Shown here piece by piece: positions 16,948 through 29,571 of a DNA stretch of 44,614 nucleotides. How positions within the stretch are numbered: the stretch's first letter is position 1; each line of letters begins with the position of its first letter. Source of the DNA: an uncultured Myxococcales bacterium. GTDB lineage: Bacteria > Myxococcota_A > UBA9042. Made by a program: the position numbers and the translations under genes. Under the pieces are notes generated by a model, which was not told where the DNA came from, made no database searches, and saw only the letters and a list, made by a program, of their open reading frames with translations. Location of the stretch: positions 1-44,614 of the forward strand of contig CAJBNH010000180.1 of NCBI GenBank assembly GCA_903955385.1, in the 5' to 3' direction.

Positions 16948-18242
16948 CGCTTCGCCCACTGCAAGAACGGCCGCGCCTTGGCCATCGTCTCCAGATACTC
17001 CCGCGCCGGATCCGAGTCGACCACAATGCCGCTGCCGGCCCCGTAGCTCAGCTCGCGCCGGTCTTCGTGCCAGACAGCGGTGCGAATCGCGACCGAGCTG
17101 TCCAGCTCCCGCGGCCCCCGCAGCGCCAGCACCGTGCCGCAATACACCCCGCGGTCATGGGGTTCCAGCGCGTCGATCAGCTCGAGTGCGGTCGACTTCG
17201 GGCATCCCGTCACCGACCCGCCCGGCAGCGCGTCCAGCAGCAGGTCCAGCGCATCGCGGTCCGGCCGCAGCTCGCCCACCACGTCGCTGTACAGGTGCAA
17301 CAAGTGCCCGACGCGAAACCATGCCTTGTGCCGCTCGACCTTGACCGACCCGTAAGTGCAGTGCGGCGACAGGTCGTTGCGCAGCAGGTCGACGATCATC
17401 GACAACTCCGCGTCCTCCTTGGGAGAATCGCGCAGCCGCTCGACCAGTCCCGCGGCAAACCGCTCAAACGCCAGCGTGCCCTTGATCGGCTGGGTCAGCA
17501 CGCGGCCGTCGCGCACCTGCAGAAACCGCTCTGGCGAGCTGGACACCACCGCCATACCGGGCGGCCGGTACAACGCCTGAAAGCCGGCCGGCCGCTGCCG
17601 CGTGAGGTGCTGAAACAGCGCGGCCGGGTCCACGGCAGGGACGGGCATGCGCAGCAAAGTCGAAAGGTTCAGCTGATACACGTCGCCCGCGCGGATGTGC
17701 GCCAGCGTCTCGGCCACCGCCGCCTCGTAGGCCTCGCGCCCCAGCGACGCCGTCACCGGTCCGGTCGGCCCCTGCAGCAGCGGCCCCAACGGCCCGGTTC
17801 GCTGGTCGGCCTGCGCAAGGGCCCGCTGCACTTCAGCTGCCAGCGCGGGTTCGTCTGCCGACCACTCCAGCCGCCCGGCGACCGGATCAAACCGCACCGA
17901 CGCCGCATAGCGCCGCAGATGGCCCAGCCGCTCGCGCGTCGACCCGACCGACCGCACGCCGCGCAGGTGCAAGCCAAAGCCGTAGCCCAGAAAGCCCAGC
18001 ACCAATCCGGGCTTGTCGAAAGCGAAGTGCTTCAGGTCGTCAGGTGTGGTGGCGGCGGTAACTTCCAACTCGTCCGTCGGAGCAAACGCCGCCCATCCCG
18101 CAGACCACGCGGGTCCGCTGCCGCCCGGCAACAGCACGTCGGCGTCGCAGCGGCGGGCAAGGCAGCCGGCGACGCGGGCGAACCGCGCTGCGTCAGCGCA
18201 GACCGAGGAGGCAAAGGGCGCTGTGGACAAGGGAACCGCCAT
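16944..18242 (-). CDS. pabB: Aminodeoxychorismate synthase component I
   Basis: A 432-aa protein. ATG 18242 lies inside the 3' end of pabA (50-bp overlap); a later start is possible but the N-terminus looks native. The chorismate-binding domain fills the C-terminal two thirds: 'AGDVYQLNLST', 'VVSSSPERFLQVRDG', 'TQPIKGTLAFERF', 'DLLRNDLSPHC', 'GGSVTGCPKSTALELID' and 'YGAGSGIVVDSDP'. The PIKGT lysine is the nucleophile typical of PabB, whereas anthranilate synthase TrpE has PIAGT. With ammonia from PabA it converts chorismate to 4-amino-4-deoxychorismate. It is coupled to pabC downstream by a 4-bp overlap. Confidence 0.88.
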   Translation of the reverse strand: MAVPLSTAPFASSVCADAARFARVAGCLARRCDADVLLPGGSGPAWSAGWAAFAPTDELEVTAATTPDDLKHFAFDKPGLVLGFLGYGFGLHLRGVRSVGSTRERLGHLRRYAASVRFDPVAGRLEWSADEPALAAEVQRALAQADQRTGPLGPLLQGPTGPVTASLGREAYEAAVAETLAHIRAGDVYQLNLSTLLRMPVPAVDPAALFQHLTRQRPAGFQALYRPPGMAVVSSSPERFLQVRDGRVLTQPIKGTLAFERFAAGLVERLRDSPKEDAELSMIVDLLRNDLSPHCTYGSVKVERHKAWFRVGHLLHLYSDVVGELRPDRDALDLLLDALPGGSVTGCPKSTALELIDALEPHDRGVYCGTVLALRGPRELDSSVAIRTAVWHEDRRELSYGAGSGIVVDSDPAREYLETMAKARPFLQWAKR

Positions 18243-18729
18243 CTTCCGTCAGGAACGACTCGGGGTGGAACTGAAAGCCCAGCAGTGGTCGTTCTGTGTG
18301 CCGCAGGGCCATGACGATGCCCGATCGGGTGCGGGCCAGCACCTCGAGGCCGCTGCCGACCGTAGCCGCGTGCAGTGAATGGTAGCGGGCGACGCGCAGG
18401 GTCCGCCCCAGAAACTCGACCGGTTCAGCGCGGCCGTGCACACAACCGGGCAAGGGCTCGGTGGTGCCGCCAAAGTGCTCGTTGAGGATCTGCATCCCCA
18501 GGCAGACCCCCAGCAAAGGCGTGCCGCCGTCGATCCAGGGGCCGTAACCGGGGTGGTCGCAAGGGCGCCCAGGTCCCGGCGAGATCACGACCAAGTCCCA
18601 ACGCTGCGCGGCAACGTCGGCCGCCTGCGGATGCGCAGAGATCGTCACGTCGGCACCTGCCGCGGCCACCAGCAGGTGTTCGAGGTTGCGCGTGAAGCTG
18701 TCGCGGTTGTCCAGAAGCAGCACGCGCAC
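18193..18729 (-). CDS. pabA: Glutamine amidotransferase, aminodeoxychorismate synthase component II
   Basis: A 178-aa protein. GTG 18729 has a strong GGAGG 6 bp upstream (18740-18736) and starts directly with the class I amidotransferase N-terminus 'VRVLLLDNRDSFTRNLEHLL'. The catalytic triad motifs are 'GVCLGMQIL' (nucleophile Cys) and 'GFQFHPESFLTEDG' (His, Glu), with 'VVISPGPGRP' for the oxyanion strand. It supplies ammonia from glutamine to PabB. TrpG is nearly identical in sequence; the PabB- and PabC-type neighbours decide the name. It is the first gene of a tight pabA-pabB-pabC operon and diverges from the esterase lipoprotein across 150 bp. Confidence 0.85.
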   Translation of the reverse strand: MRVLLLDNRDSFTRNLEHLLVAAAGADVTISAHPQAADVAAQRWDLVVISPGPGRPCDHPGYGPWIDGGTPLLGVCLGMQILNEHFGGTTEPLPGCVHGRAEPVEFLGRTLRVARYHSLHAATVGSGLEVLARTRSGIVMALRHTERPLLGFQFHPESFLTEDGGSLVHSALCLLGLR

Positions 18730-18879
18730 CGGGTTCCTCCGTCGCGGCGGGATGCTGGGGCCCGCGCCTGCGGTCGTCAACGGCGCCGGGCCTTGGCTGC
18801 ACCGGTTTGCTCTCGACGACGTCGAACTGTAGGCTATTGCCCTCCCCCCCACAGCAGCTTGACTCTTGCCGGAGGCTAC

Positions 18880-20343
18880 ATGTCCTTGCGTTCCCTGCGT
18901 TCTTGGTGGCTCGTCCTCTCCATTGTCCTCTCTCTGGGCCTGACCGCCTGCGGGGGAAGCGACGACGAAACGAAGACGACCGACACCGCCGACACCCTTG
19001 GTGACTCCGCCGGCACGACCGACGAGGACACGATCGCCGGCGATGTCGCTGCAGACACGATCGCCCCCGACACCGCGGCAGACACCGTGGCCGACACTGC
19101 CCCAGACACCGGCGAGTGCGTCCCGACCACACCTGTCTATGAAGGCACGCCCTGGATCATGGGCGCCCAGATCGCTCCCGTCGGCTGCATCAAGCTGACG
19201 ATGGTGCTCGAGGTCAAGGGCGAGCTCGCCGCCGGCAAGACGCTGCAGTGGGTGCGCCTGCACTCCGTCTCCAAGTGCGGCGTCAGCAATTCTCTGATGC
19301 AGCTGGACAACGTGGCCATCAGCGCCGACGGCAAGGCCACGCTCGTGTTCCAAGGCCTGAAGTTCCCGGCCGCCTACTCGCCGACCGGCTCCGACGTCGA
19401 GATCGACCTGACCTTGAACGGCTCGGTGAAGTCGGCCGACCTGTTCTGCGGCAACGCCACGGGCTATCTGGCCATGTTCGCTGCGGATCTGGCCGGCTCT
19501 GAGTTCGCTGCCCAGCCCGCCGACAAGGCGACCGACCCGCCGCTCAGCTCCTGCTCGGGTGAGGGCTGCCCTGTCGCGCTCGAGCACATCGATGCCGCCA
19601 AGTGCCCGACCATGACCGACGGCGACGGCGAGATCGAGAGCGCCGGCCTGAAGCGCACCTTCCGCGTCTTCACTCCGGAGGGCCTGGACAAGACCAAGCC
19701 CGCCCCGCTGGTCTTCCTCTGGCACGGCATTGGCGACTCGATCGACGTGATCTTGCAGCAGTCCGAGTTCGACAAGCAGGTGCAGACCGGTCAGTTCATT
19801 CTGGTGGTGCCGCAAGGCCAGTCGACCGACAAGGTGCCGACGCAGTGGTCGTACGTGTCCAGCAGCGAGTCGCCCGACAGCTACCTGTTCGACGACCTGC
19901 TGACCTGCGCCGGCAAGGCGTACAGCATCGACGCCAAGCGCGTGTACTCGGTGGGCTTCTCGGGCGGCGCGATGTGGACGTCGTGGCTCAGCTCGTTCCG
20001 CTCCGACAAGTTCGCAGCGGTGGCCATCTTCTCAGGCGGCCTGATCGACGGTGTCAAGTACTCGAATCCACAGCGCAAGTTCCCGACCATCGTGGTGCAG
20101 GGTGGCGCGGAGGACAAGGCATTCGGTGTTGACCTGGGCGCGCTGGCCAAGCAGCTCGTCGGCGTCTTCGTCTCCAACGGCCAGTACACCGTCTCGTGCG
20201 AGCACGCACTGGGCCACAAGTTCCCCCAGGAAATGAGTGCGGCCGTGCGCAAGCTGTTCAACGACGTCACGTTTGACGGTCCCGCCGCGCCCTACGCCCA
20301 ATTGCCGGTCGAGTTCCCCGCCTGGTGTACGATCGCGAAGTAG
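18880..20343 (+). CDS. Esterase/depolymerase-type alpha/beta-hydrolase lipoprotein with Asp/Thr-rich linker
   Basis: A 487-aa protein. ATG 18880 follows GGAGG (18871-18875). The signal ends at lipobox LTAC (C24); residues about 28-85 are an Asp/Thr/Ala-rich linker. A domain of about 150 residues with paired cysteines follows (unrecognised), then an alpha/beta-hydrolase like LpqC/PHB-depolymerase and feruloyl esterases from about 245: 'RTFRVFTPEGLD', 'LVFLWHGIGDS', nucleophile elbow GFSGG (S361), acid D412 in 'GGAEDKAFG', base H446 in 'ALGHKFP'. The triad is complete. It probably cleaves ester polymers or plant-type esters outside the cytoplasm; the substrate is unknown. The next gene is also a lipoprotein on the same strand after 201 bp, so they may or may not be co-transcribed. 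Confidence 0.8.
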   Translation: MSLRSLRSWWLVLSIVLSLGLTACGGSDDETKTTDTADTLGDSAGTTDEDTIAGDVAADTIAPDTAADTVADTAPDTGECVPTTPVYEGTPWIMGAQIAPVGCIKLTMVLEVKGELAAGKTLQWVRLHSVSKCGVSNSLMQLDNVAISADGKATLVFQGLKFPAAYSPTGSDVEIDLTLNGSVKSADLFCGNATGYLAMFAADLAGSEFAAQPADKATDPPLSSCSGEGCPVALEHIDAAKCPTMTDGDGEIESAGLKRTFRVFTPEGLDKTKPAPLVFLWHGIGDSIDVILQQSEFDKQVQTGQFILVVPQGQSTDKVPTQWSYVSSSESPDSYLFDDLLTCAGKAYSIDAKRVYSVGFSGGAMWTSWLSSFRSDKFAAVAIFSGGLIDGVKYSNPQRKFPTIVVQGGAEDKAFGVDLGALAKQLVGVFVSNGQYTVSCEHALGHKFPQEMSAAVRKLFNDVTFDGPAAPYAQLPVEFPAWCTIAK

Positions 20344-20544
20344 TGCCCTCAGCTTCGCGCCGCCTTCCTTTCCTCCGCCCCGCCCAGTCATCCCTCACGG
20401 CCAACCAAACTGCGTCGACACGGCTTCGGGCTGTGGCCGGGACAGCATTTTGCTCGACCGCTTGAGGTCGCCCGGCTGGCCTGCGACACTCTTCGCCCCC
20501 GCCCCCCCATCCCCAGAGGTGCGGGGCCACTCCCAGGAGGTTCC

Positions 20545-22059
20545 ATGTTCTTGCGCCCGCTCACTTTCCTTGCCATCCCCGTGCTGCTTTTCGCGACCGC
20601 GTGCGGTAGCTCAGACGACACCGGCACCACCACCACCCCCGACACGACCTCGGCCGATACGAGCGACACCAGCTTGGACACCGCCACCGACACCGTTGCC
20701 GGCGACACGATCGGCAGCGACATCCAGACGGACACGACGACCGACGCCGCGACCGACACCACGCCGGGCGACACGATCGACGACTCCAATACCGACACCA
20801 ACCCTGAAGCCAGCTTCGACAACGCCGTCGAACTGGTGTTGGGCGAGGCGATCGATGGCGACCTCTTCACCACGGGCCAGGTCGACTACTACAAGTTCAC
20901 TGGCACCCAAGGTCAGGGCATCGCGATCATCGTTCAGGCTCAAGAGACTGCGTTCGACCCCGAGGCCATCGACACCGTCGTGACCGTGTACGACGCCGAC
21001 AAGAACGTCATCGCCCGCAACGACGACATGGAGCCGCGCGTCACCAACGACAGCCAGGTCTTCATGTTCCTGCCCGCCGACGGCGACTACTACGTCACGG
21101 TCGAAGAGTGCTGGACCTGGATCGAGAACAACGCCGTCAACGCCTCGTGCGCCGACCCGAAGGACAAGGTCACCACCGCGTACCAGCTGCTGGTCGGTGA
21201 GATCTCGACCACGGCCGACACGTTCTTCAAGGACGAGGAGAAGGGCGACACCGCCGCAGATGCAACCGCGATCAAGTTCATCAAGGGCACCAACGGCTTC
21301 TACCAGATGACGGTGCTGTGGGGCTTCTTCGAGGGCATCACGGACCTCGACGTCTTCGCCATCTCGGTGCCTGACGACTTTTCGGCAGACGTGGGTGAGC
21401 GCGGCATCCTGTACTACGCAGCCATGGCGGCCGGTGCGGATGGCAACGGCTCGACGACCCCGATCGGTGTGGTGTCCCTGGCCTCAGCCGCGACGCCCGA
21501 CGCCATCCTGGCAGAGACCGACTTCGCCGCCGGTGGCGAGCTGACCCCGCCGATTCAGGCTGGTGAGGACTACCTGCTGTTCGTCCGCCACCCGGGCAAG
21601 GACAAGGGCGACAATGACTTCTACTTCTCGTATGCCTACATCTCAGGGTCGAACCCGGTCGAGACCGGCGACAACGAGACCGTCGCGAAAGCCCAGGTGC
21701 TGAGCCCCAGCGAGACCCAAGCCGCGCTGGCCGGCTACTTCGTCGAAGGCGACCTCAACCCCGACGGCGATCTGGACTTCTACTCGTTCGACCTTCCGTC
21801 GGGCGCCGTCTCTGTCTCGGCGACCTGCAGTGCCCAGCGCATCGGCTCGGGCCTGCGTCAGTTCCAGCTCAATCTGGTCAACGAGGCCGGCGCGGCCGTC
21901 GCCAACGGCGCGGCGTCCGAGAGCCTGACCAAGAACGCGTCGCTCACCGAAGTTCCGGTGCCGAACGGCGCAACCAAGCTGCTTCTGAAGGTGCAGGCGG
22001 GCTCGGTCGATGCCAAGATCGCCGGCCGCTACTACCGCTGCGGCGTCTACGTGCAGTAG
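20545..22059 (+). CDS. Lipoprotein with Asp/Thr-rich linker and PPC-type beta domains
   Basis: A 504-aa protein. ATG 20545 follows AGGAGG with 5-bp spacing. Lipobox ATAC gives an N-terminal cysteine at position 20, followed by about 65 residues rich in Asp-Thr. The rest resembles repeated bacterial pre-peptidase C-terminal (PPC) domains: 'GEAIDGDLFTTGQVDYYKFT', 'TVYDADKNVIARNDD', 'LPADGDYYVTVEE', and a second set 'GYFVEGDLNPDGDLDFYSFD'. PPC domains usually sit beside secreted proteases as folding or binding modules. No peptidase is fused here, so it is probably a surface binding or structural protein. The 201-bp gap 20344-20544 shows no clear promoter. Confidence 0.7.
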   Translation: MFLRPLTFLAIPVLLFATACGSSDDTGTTTTPDTTSADTSDTSLDTATDTVAGDTIGSDIQTDTTTDAATDTTPGDTIDDSNTDTNPEASFDNAVELVLGEAIDGDLFTTGQVDYYKFTGTQGQGIAIIVQAQETAFDPEAIDTVVTVYDADKNVIARNDDMEPRVTNDSQVFMFLPADGDYYVTVEECWTWIENNAVNASCADPKDKVTTAYQLLVGEISTTADTFFKDEEKGDTAADATAIKFIKGTNGFYQMTVLWGFFEGITDLDVFAISVPDDFSADVGERGILYYAAMAAGADGNGSTTPIGVVSLASAATPDAILAETDFAAGGELTPPIQAGEDYLLFVRHPGKDKGDNDFYFSYAYISGSNPVETGDNETVAKAQVLSPSETQAALAGYFVEGDLNPDGDLDFYSFDLPSGAVSVSATCSAQRIGSGLRQFQLNLVNEAGAAVANGAASESLTKNASLTEVPVPNGATKLLLKVQAGSVDAKIAGRYYRCGVYVQ

Positions 22060-22124
22060 GTCCCCAACGACCGACCGGCCGGGTGCTTCCAGACACTGGG
22101 GAGCGCCCGGCCGATGTCGGGGAC
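22060..22124. terminator. Large hairpin between convergent genes, probable bidirectional terminator
   Basis: GTCCCC (22060-22065) pairs with GGGGAC (22119-22124), and inside it GGCCGGGTGCT (22077-22087) pairs with AGCGCCCGGCC (22102-22112) with one G-T type mismatch. It lies right after the stop of the PPC lipoprotein gene and 38 bp from the end of the convergent P-domain gene. There is no clear U-run, so factor-independent termination is uncertain. Confidence 0.5.
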
Positions 22125-22162
22125 CCCTGCCGGACTGAACCGCTTCCCCCCAACCTCAAGCC

Positions 22163-24508
22163 CTACATGCAACAGGCGTAGCCGTAACCGGCGGCGGGGT
22201 TGATGTCGTTGCCGACGCTGCCGAGGCCGGCGTGACCCGAGCTGTAGCCGTCTGCATCGGTCATGCCTGCGGTCCAGTTGCCGGACACGGTCAGGACGCC
22301 AGCCTTGCGGAGCACCGTGCTCTCCGACACCGAGCAAATGTGGGCACCAAGGGCGCCGCAGTCCTTCGCGGCGTTGCTCCAGTTCACCGTGGCCGTGTTG
22401 ACGACCTTGAGCGTGCAGACGCCAGAGGTCTCAGTGGCGCCGGTCGGGCAAACGGCCGCGGAAGACCGCTCGCCCGCGCAGCACGCAAAGCCATAGGGCT
22501 GGTGGAACGTGAGGTCGTTGGCCAAGCCACCCGTGCCGTACTCCGCATAGCCGTCGGTGTCCTGGCCGTCGTTGGGCCAAGTCTGCGCCGACGGGATCTT
22601 GCCCGCGGTCCTGAGGTAGACGAGGTCGGACTTGGTGCACAAGTCGGAGTTCAGCCACGCGCAATAGGCTGCGGCATACTGAAACGGCGCATCTTTCGTG
22701 GGATGGATGTAGGTGACGCGGATGCCCTTCTCGCCGGCGCCGACCTTGATGATCTGGTCGGTGTCGCGCGCGGGCGTGGAGTTGTAGCAGCACGGGGCCG
22801 CCCACCGCTCGCCGGGGCTGTGGTCGTCGCCAATGCTGCCGGTCGCCTCGTTGTGCACGCCGGAATCGTTGTCGGCATACGAGTTTGTCCAGTTGCCGTA
22901 GGTCGTGTAGTTGCCCAGCAGGCCATAGCGCCGCAAGACCAAAGCCTGTGCGTCTGAGCAGAGGTCCGCCTTCTTGGACGCGCAGAACGCCACGGCCTCG
23001 TCCCAAGTCATGTTCGTGCCCACGCCAGGCGTGCAGATGCCGCCCACCACCATCGACCTCGCTCCGCCGGGCTGCGTCGGGCACCACGAATTCTCAAACG
23101 TCACGAGGTCCTGGAAGGTCGCCTGCCCCACCAGCTTCTTGCCCGCCGCAAGCTCAACGTTGCCCGAGAGCAACAGGTCACCCGCGACTTGCACCTTCTT
23201 GCTGGACAGCGTCGAGATCGAAATCGACCACGACGTGACCTGGCCGTCGAAGCCATTGTTCAGGTAGGCGCCGTCGACGACCTTGAGAAACCACTTGCCC
23301 TTGGGGTTCTTGCCCAGCCACGTGGACAGGTCGCCCTTGACGGTCTTGGTCGGGTCCGGCCAGCTGGTCTTCAGGATCGAGCCCACCGCCGCCTTGTCGT
23401 GCAGCACGTACTCGACCGCGTTGGGGTCGTACAAGCTCACGGTCACCGACGCGAGGTTCGAGTTGGCCATGTCGATCGAGATCGTCAGCTTCTGCGCCAC
23501 ACCGATGTCCGGGAAGTCGATGAAGTCCGACACGCCGACCGGGTTGTTGTCCAGCAGCTTCAGCCCCGGGGTGCCGGTGCGCGTGTCCGAAAACTGGTTG
23601 GTCAACAGGTTGTTCGAGATCTCGTTGAGTCCGTCGGGAGGCAGCGAGCTCGCGTCCATCGAAGCCACGCACTCGTAGCTGCCGTCCGCCTTCAGCCCCT
23701 TGACGACCAGACCGGTGCCGCACGACACGCCCAGCTTGGCCAGCGCCGGCGGGTTGCTCAGGTCCCCGTACGACCCGGTGAAGGCCACCTTGGACAGCTG
23801 CGGCGTCCCCGACAGATCGGCATACGCGCCCGAAAGTGCAACGGTGGCAAGCGCGGAAGTCTTCGGGTACTTGGTCAAGTCCGGTGCGCCGGCAAGGTCG
23901 AAGTAAGAGCCTGAGAATGCGACCTTGGCGAAGTCTTCGCTTTTTGCAAACGTGGCCAGATCGGGGGCGTCCAACAGGTCGGCAAACAGCCCCGTGGTCG
24001 CCACCTTGGCCAGCGCCGAGGCCTTGGCGTAGGGCGTGAGCAGCTGGGCGTCGATCTGGGCAAGGCCGATGCAACCGGAGCAGTCGAGCCCCTCTGCCGT
24101 GGCAGCGCGCAGGGCGAACGGCACCGACAGGGTCGGCCGCCGCGTGATCTCGGGGTCGCTGCCGATCTGGATGCCCAGCCAGGCCGAGCCGCTGAAGCCT
24201 CCCAACACCGCGGCCGTCAAAGGCGTCTTGCTGCCCAGCTCGTGCGTGAACATGCCGCCCTTGACGTAGACGGTCACGGGGCCCTCGCTCCACACCGCCA
24301 CGCCGCCCGCCGGGACCTTGTACAGGGCAAAGGTGATGGCGTAGTTGCCGTCCGACGCGGGACCACCGCCGGTCGACTGCATGTAGCCCTCGATCGACAC
24401 CTGGGAGGGGATCGCGGCGTGGGCCGGAAGCGCGACAGTCAGCGCCATCGCGGCGACCAAACCTGCCAGCCAATTCATCAGGTTGTGTGTATCAGGCACG
24501 TGCAGCAT
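22163..24508 (-). CDS. Secreted P-domain protein with tail-fibre-like repeats and three novel Cys-rich repeats
   Basis: A 781-aa protein. ATG 24508 has GAGG 5 bp upstream; an alternative ATG is 24478. The signal peptide ends near ALPAHA. An N-terminal domain of about 130 residues ('IEGYMQSTGGGP', 'FALYKVPAGG') resembles the head region of many secreted repeat proteins. Then come short repeats of the type 'VAFSGSYFDLAGAPDL' (about 24010-23730), as in phage tail fibres and collagen-like spikes, and a proprotein-convertase P-domain-like beta sandwich (about 23600-23200: 'FPDIGVAQKLTISIDM', 'GKWFLKVVDGA', 'GQVTSWSISI'). The C-terminus has three units of about 75 residues spaced about 100 apart, each with W..A...C, DLC/HIC and a terminal CC. 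Function unknown; probably a surface binding protein. Confidence 0.7.
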   Translation of the reverse strand: MLHVPDTHNLMNWLAGLVAAMALTVALPAHAAIPSQVSIEGYMQSTGGGPASDGNYAITFALYKVPAGGVAVWSEGPVTVYVKGGMFTHELGSKTPLTAAVLGGFSGSAWLGIQIGSDPEITRRPTLSVPFALRAATAEGLDCSGCIGLAQIDAQLLTPYAKASALAKVATTGLFADLLDAPDLATFAKSEDFAKVAFSGSYFDLAGAPDLTKYPKTSALATVALSGAYADLSGTPQLSKVAFTGSYGDLSNPPALAKLGVSCGTGLVVKGLKADGSYECVASMDASSLPPDGLNEISNNLLTNQFSDTRTGTPGLKLLDNNPVGVSDFIDFPDIGVAQKLTISIDMANSNLASVTVSLYDPNAVEYVLHDKAAVGSILKTSWPDPTKTVKGDLSTWLGKNPKGKWFLKVVDGAYLNNGFDGQVTSWSISISTLSSKKVQVAGDLLLSGNVELAAGKKLVGQATFQDLVTFENSWCPTQPGGARSMVVGGICTPGVGTNMTWDEAVAFCASKKADLCSDAQALVLRRYGLLGNYTTYGNWTNSYADNDSGVHNEATGSIGDDHSPGERWAAPCCYNSTPARDTDQIIKVGAGEKGIRVTYIHPTKDAPFQYAAAYCAWLNSDLCTKSDLVYLRTAGKIPSAQTWPNDGQDTDGYAEYGTGGLANDLTFHQPYGFACCAGERSSAAVCPTGATETSGVCTLKVVNTATVNWSNAAKDCGALGAHICSVSESTVLRKAGVLTVSGNWTAGMTDADGYSSGHAGLGSVGNDINPAAGYGYACCM

Positions 24509-25036
24509 GTCGGCCTCGACCAAGCGAGAAGGGGGGAGGCGAGCCGCAAACGGGATACCGTGGGCGAGTCGCAGCGTACCTGCCATGCTGTCGCGCACGC
24601 ACGGCGGCGTCAAATGCGATTCGCACTGCGCGGTTGGATTGGGCAGACGGGGGTTCGGCGCGGCGTTGGCCCGAAACACGAACGGCCGCTGACCCTCCCC
24701 CCGGATGGTCAGCGGCCGCTGTGGCAGGGTCAACCCGAGCGCGAGTGGGATAATCCGGGTTCAGCGCTCAAGAGCTGACCGACGCCTGTCGCGCACGGTC
24801 TACGAACCTGCCAAAGAGCAAGCCCGTAAGGTTCAGACTGTACCGCCCACAGGAACGGGCGTCGAGGGGGTGGTCGGGTTGCGGTGGTGTTTCCACACAC
24901 TTCTTCACACAAAGGGTGCGGAGGGGCCCCAAAGCGTGCACCACAACGTCCTTGTCGCAGCTGGGTCTGGCCGAATCGCCGATCCCAGCCTACAGTCCGC
25001 CTGCTCGCCCGACGAGCCCCGCACACAGGCCCCGAG
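24509..25036. other. 528-bp divergent gap upstream of the topoisomerase operon
   Basis: The gap separates the P-domain gene (leftward) from the parC-like gene (rightward). Open frames extend into it from both sides, but neither extension shows family similarity. It contains one strong inverted repeat (24683-24718, listed separately). I find no convincing -35/-10 pair and no recognisable RNA gene. It presumably contains the promoters of both flanking genes. Confidence 0.4.
24683..24718. repeat. Perfect 12-bp inverted repeat (GC-rich hairpin)
   Basis: CGGCCGCTGACC (24683-24694) and GGTCAGCGGCCG (24707-24718) are exact reverse complements around a 12-nt pyrimidine-rich loop. It lies 175 bp upstream of the P-domain gene start and 319 bp upstream of the parC-like start, so it is not at the end of either gene. 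On the minus strand it is followed by a mildly T-rich stretch. It may be a 5'-leader attenuator, a protein-binding site, or the terminator of an unannotated short transcript. Confidence 0.5.
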
Positions 25037-29562
<4,526 letters not shown>

Positions 29563-29571
29563 GGGCGAGGG

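Noticed and set aside
18193-18729. Naming the amidotransferase trpG and its partner trpE
   Set aside because: The partner has PIKGT, typical of PabB, and a PabC-like gene is coupled; no trp gene is nearby.
23730-24010. Prophage, suggested by tail-fibre-like repeats
   Set aside because: No capsid, terminase, portal, integrase or lysis genes nearby; the protein has a signal peptide and a P-domain.
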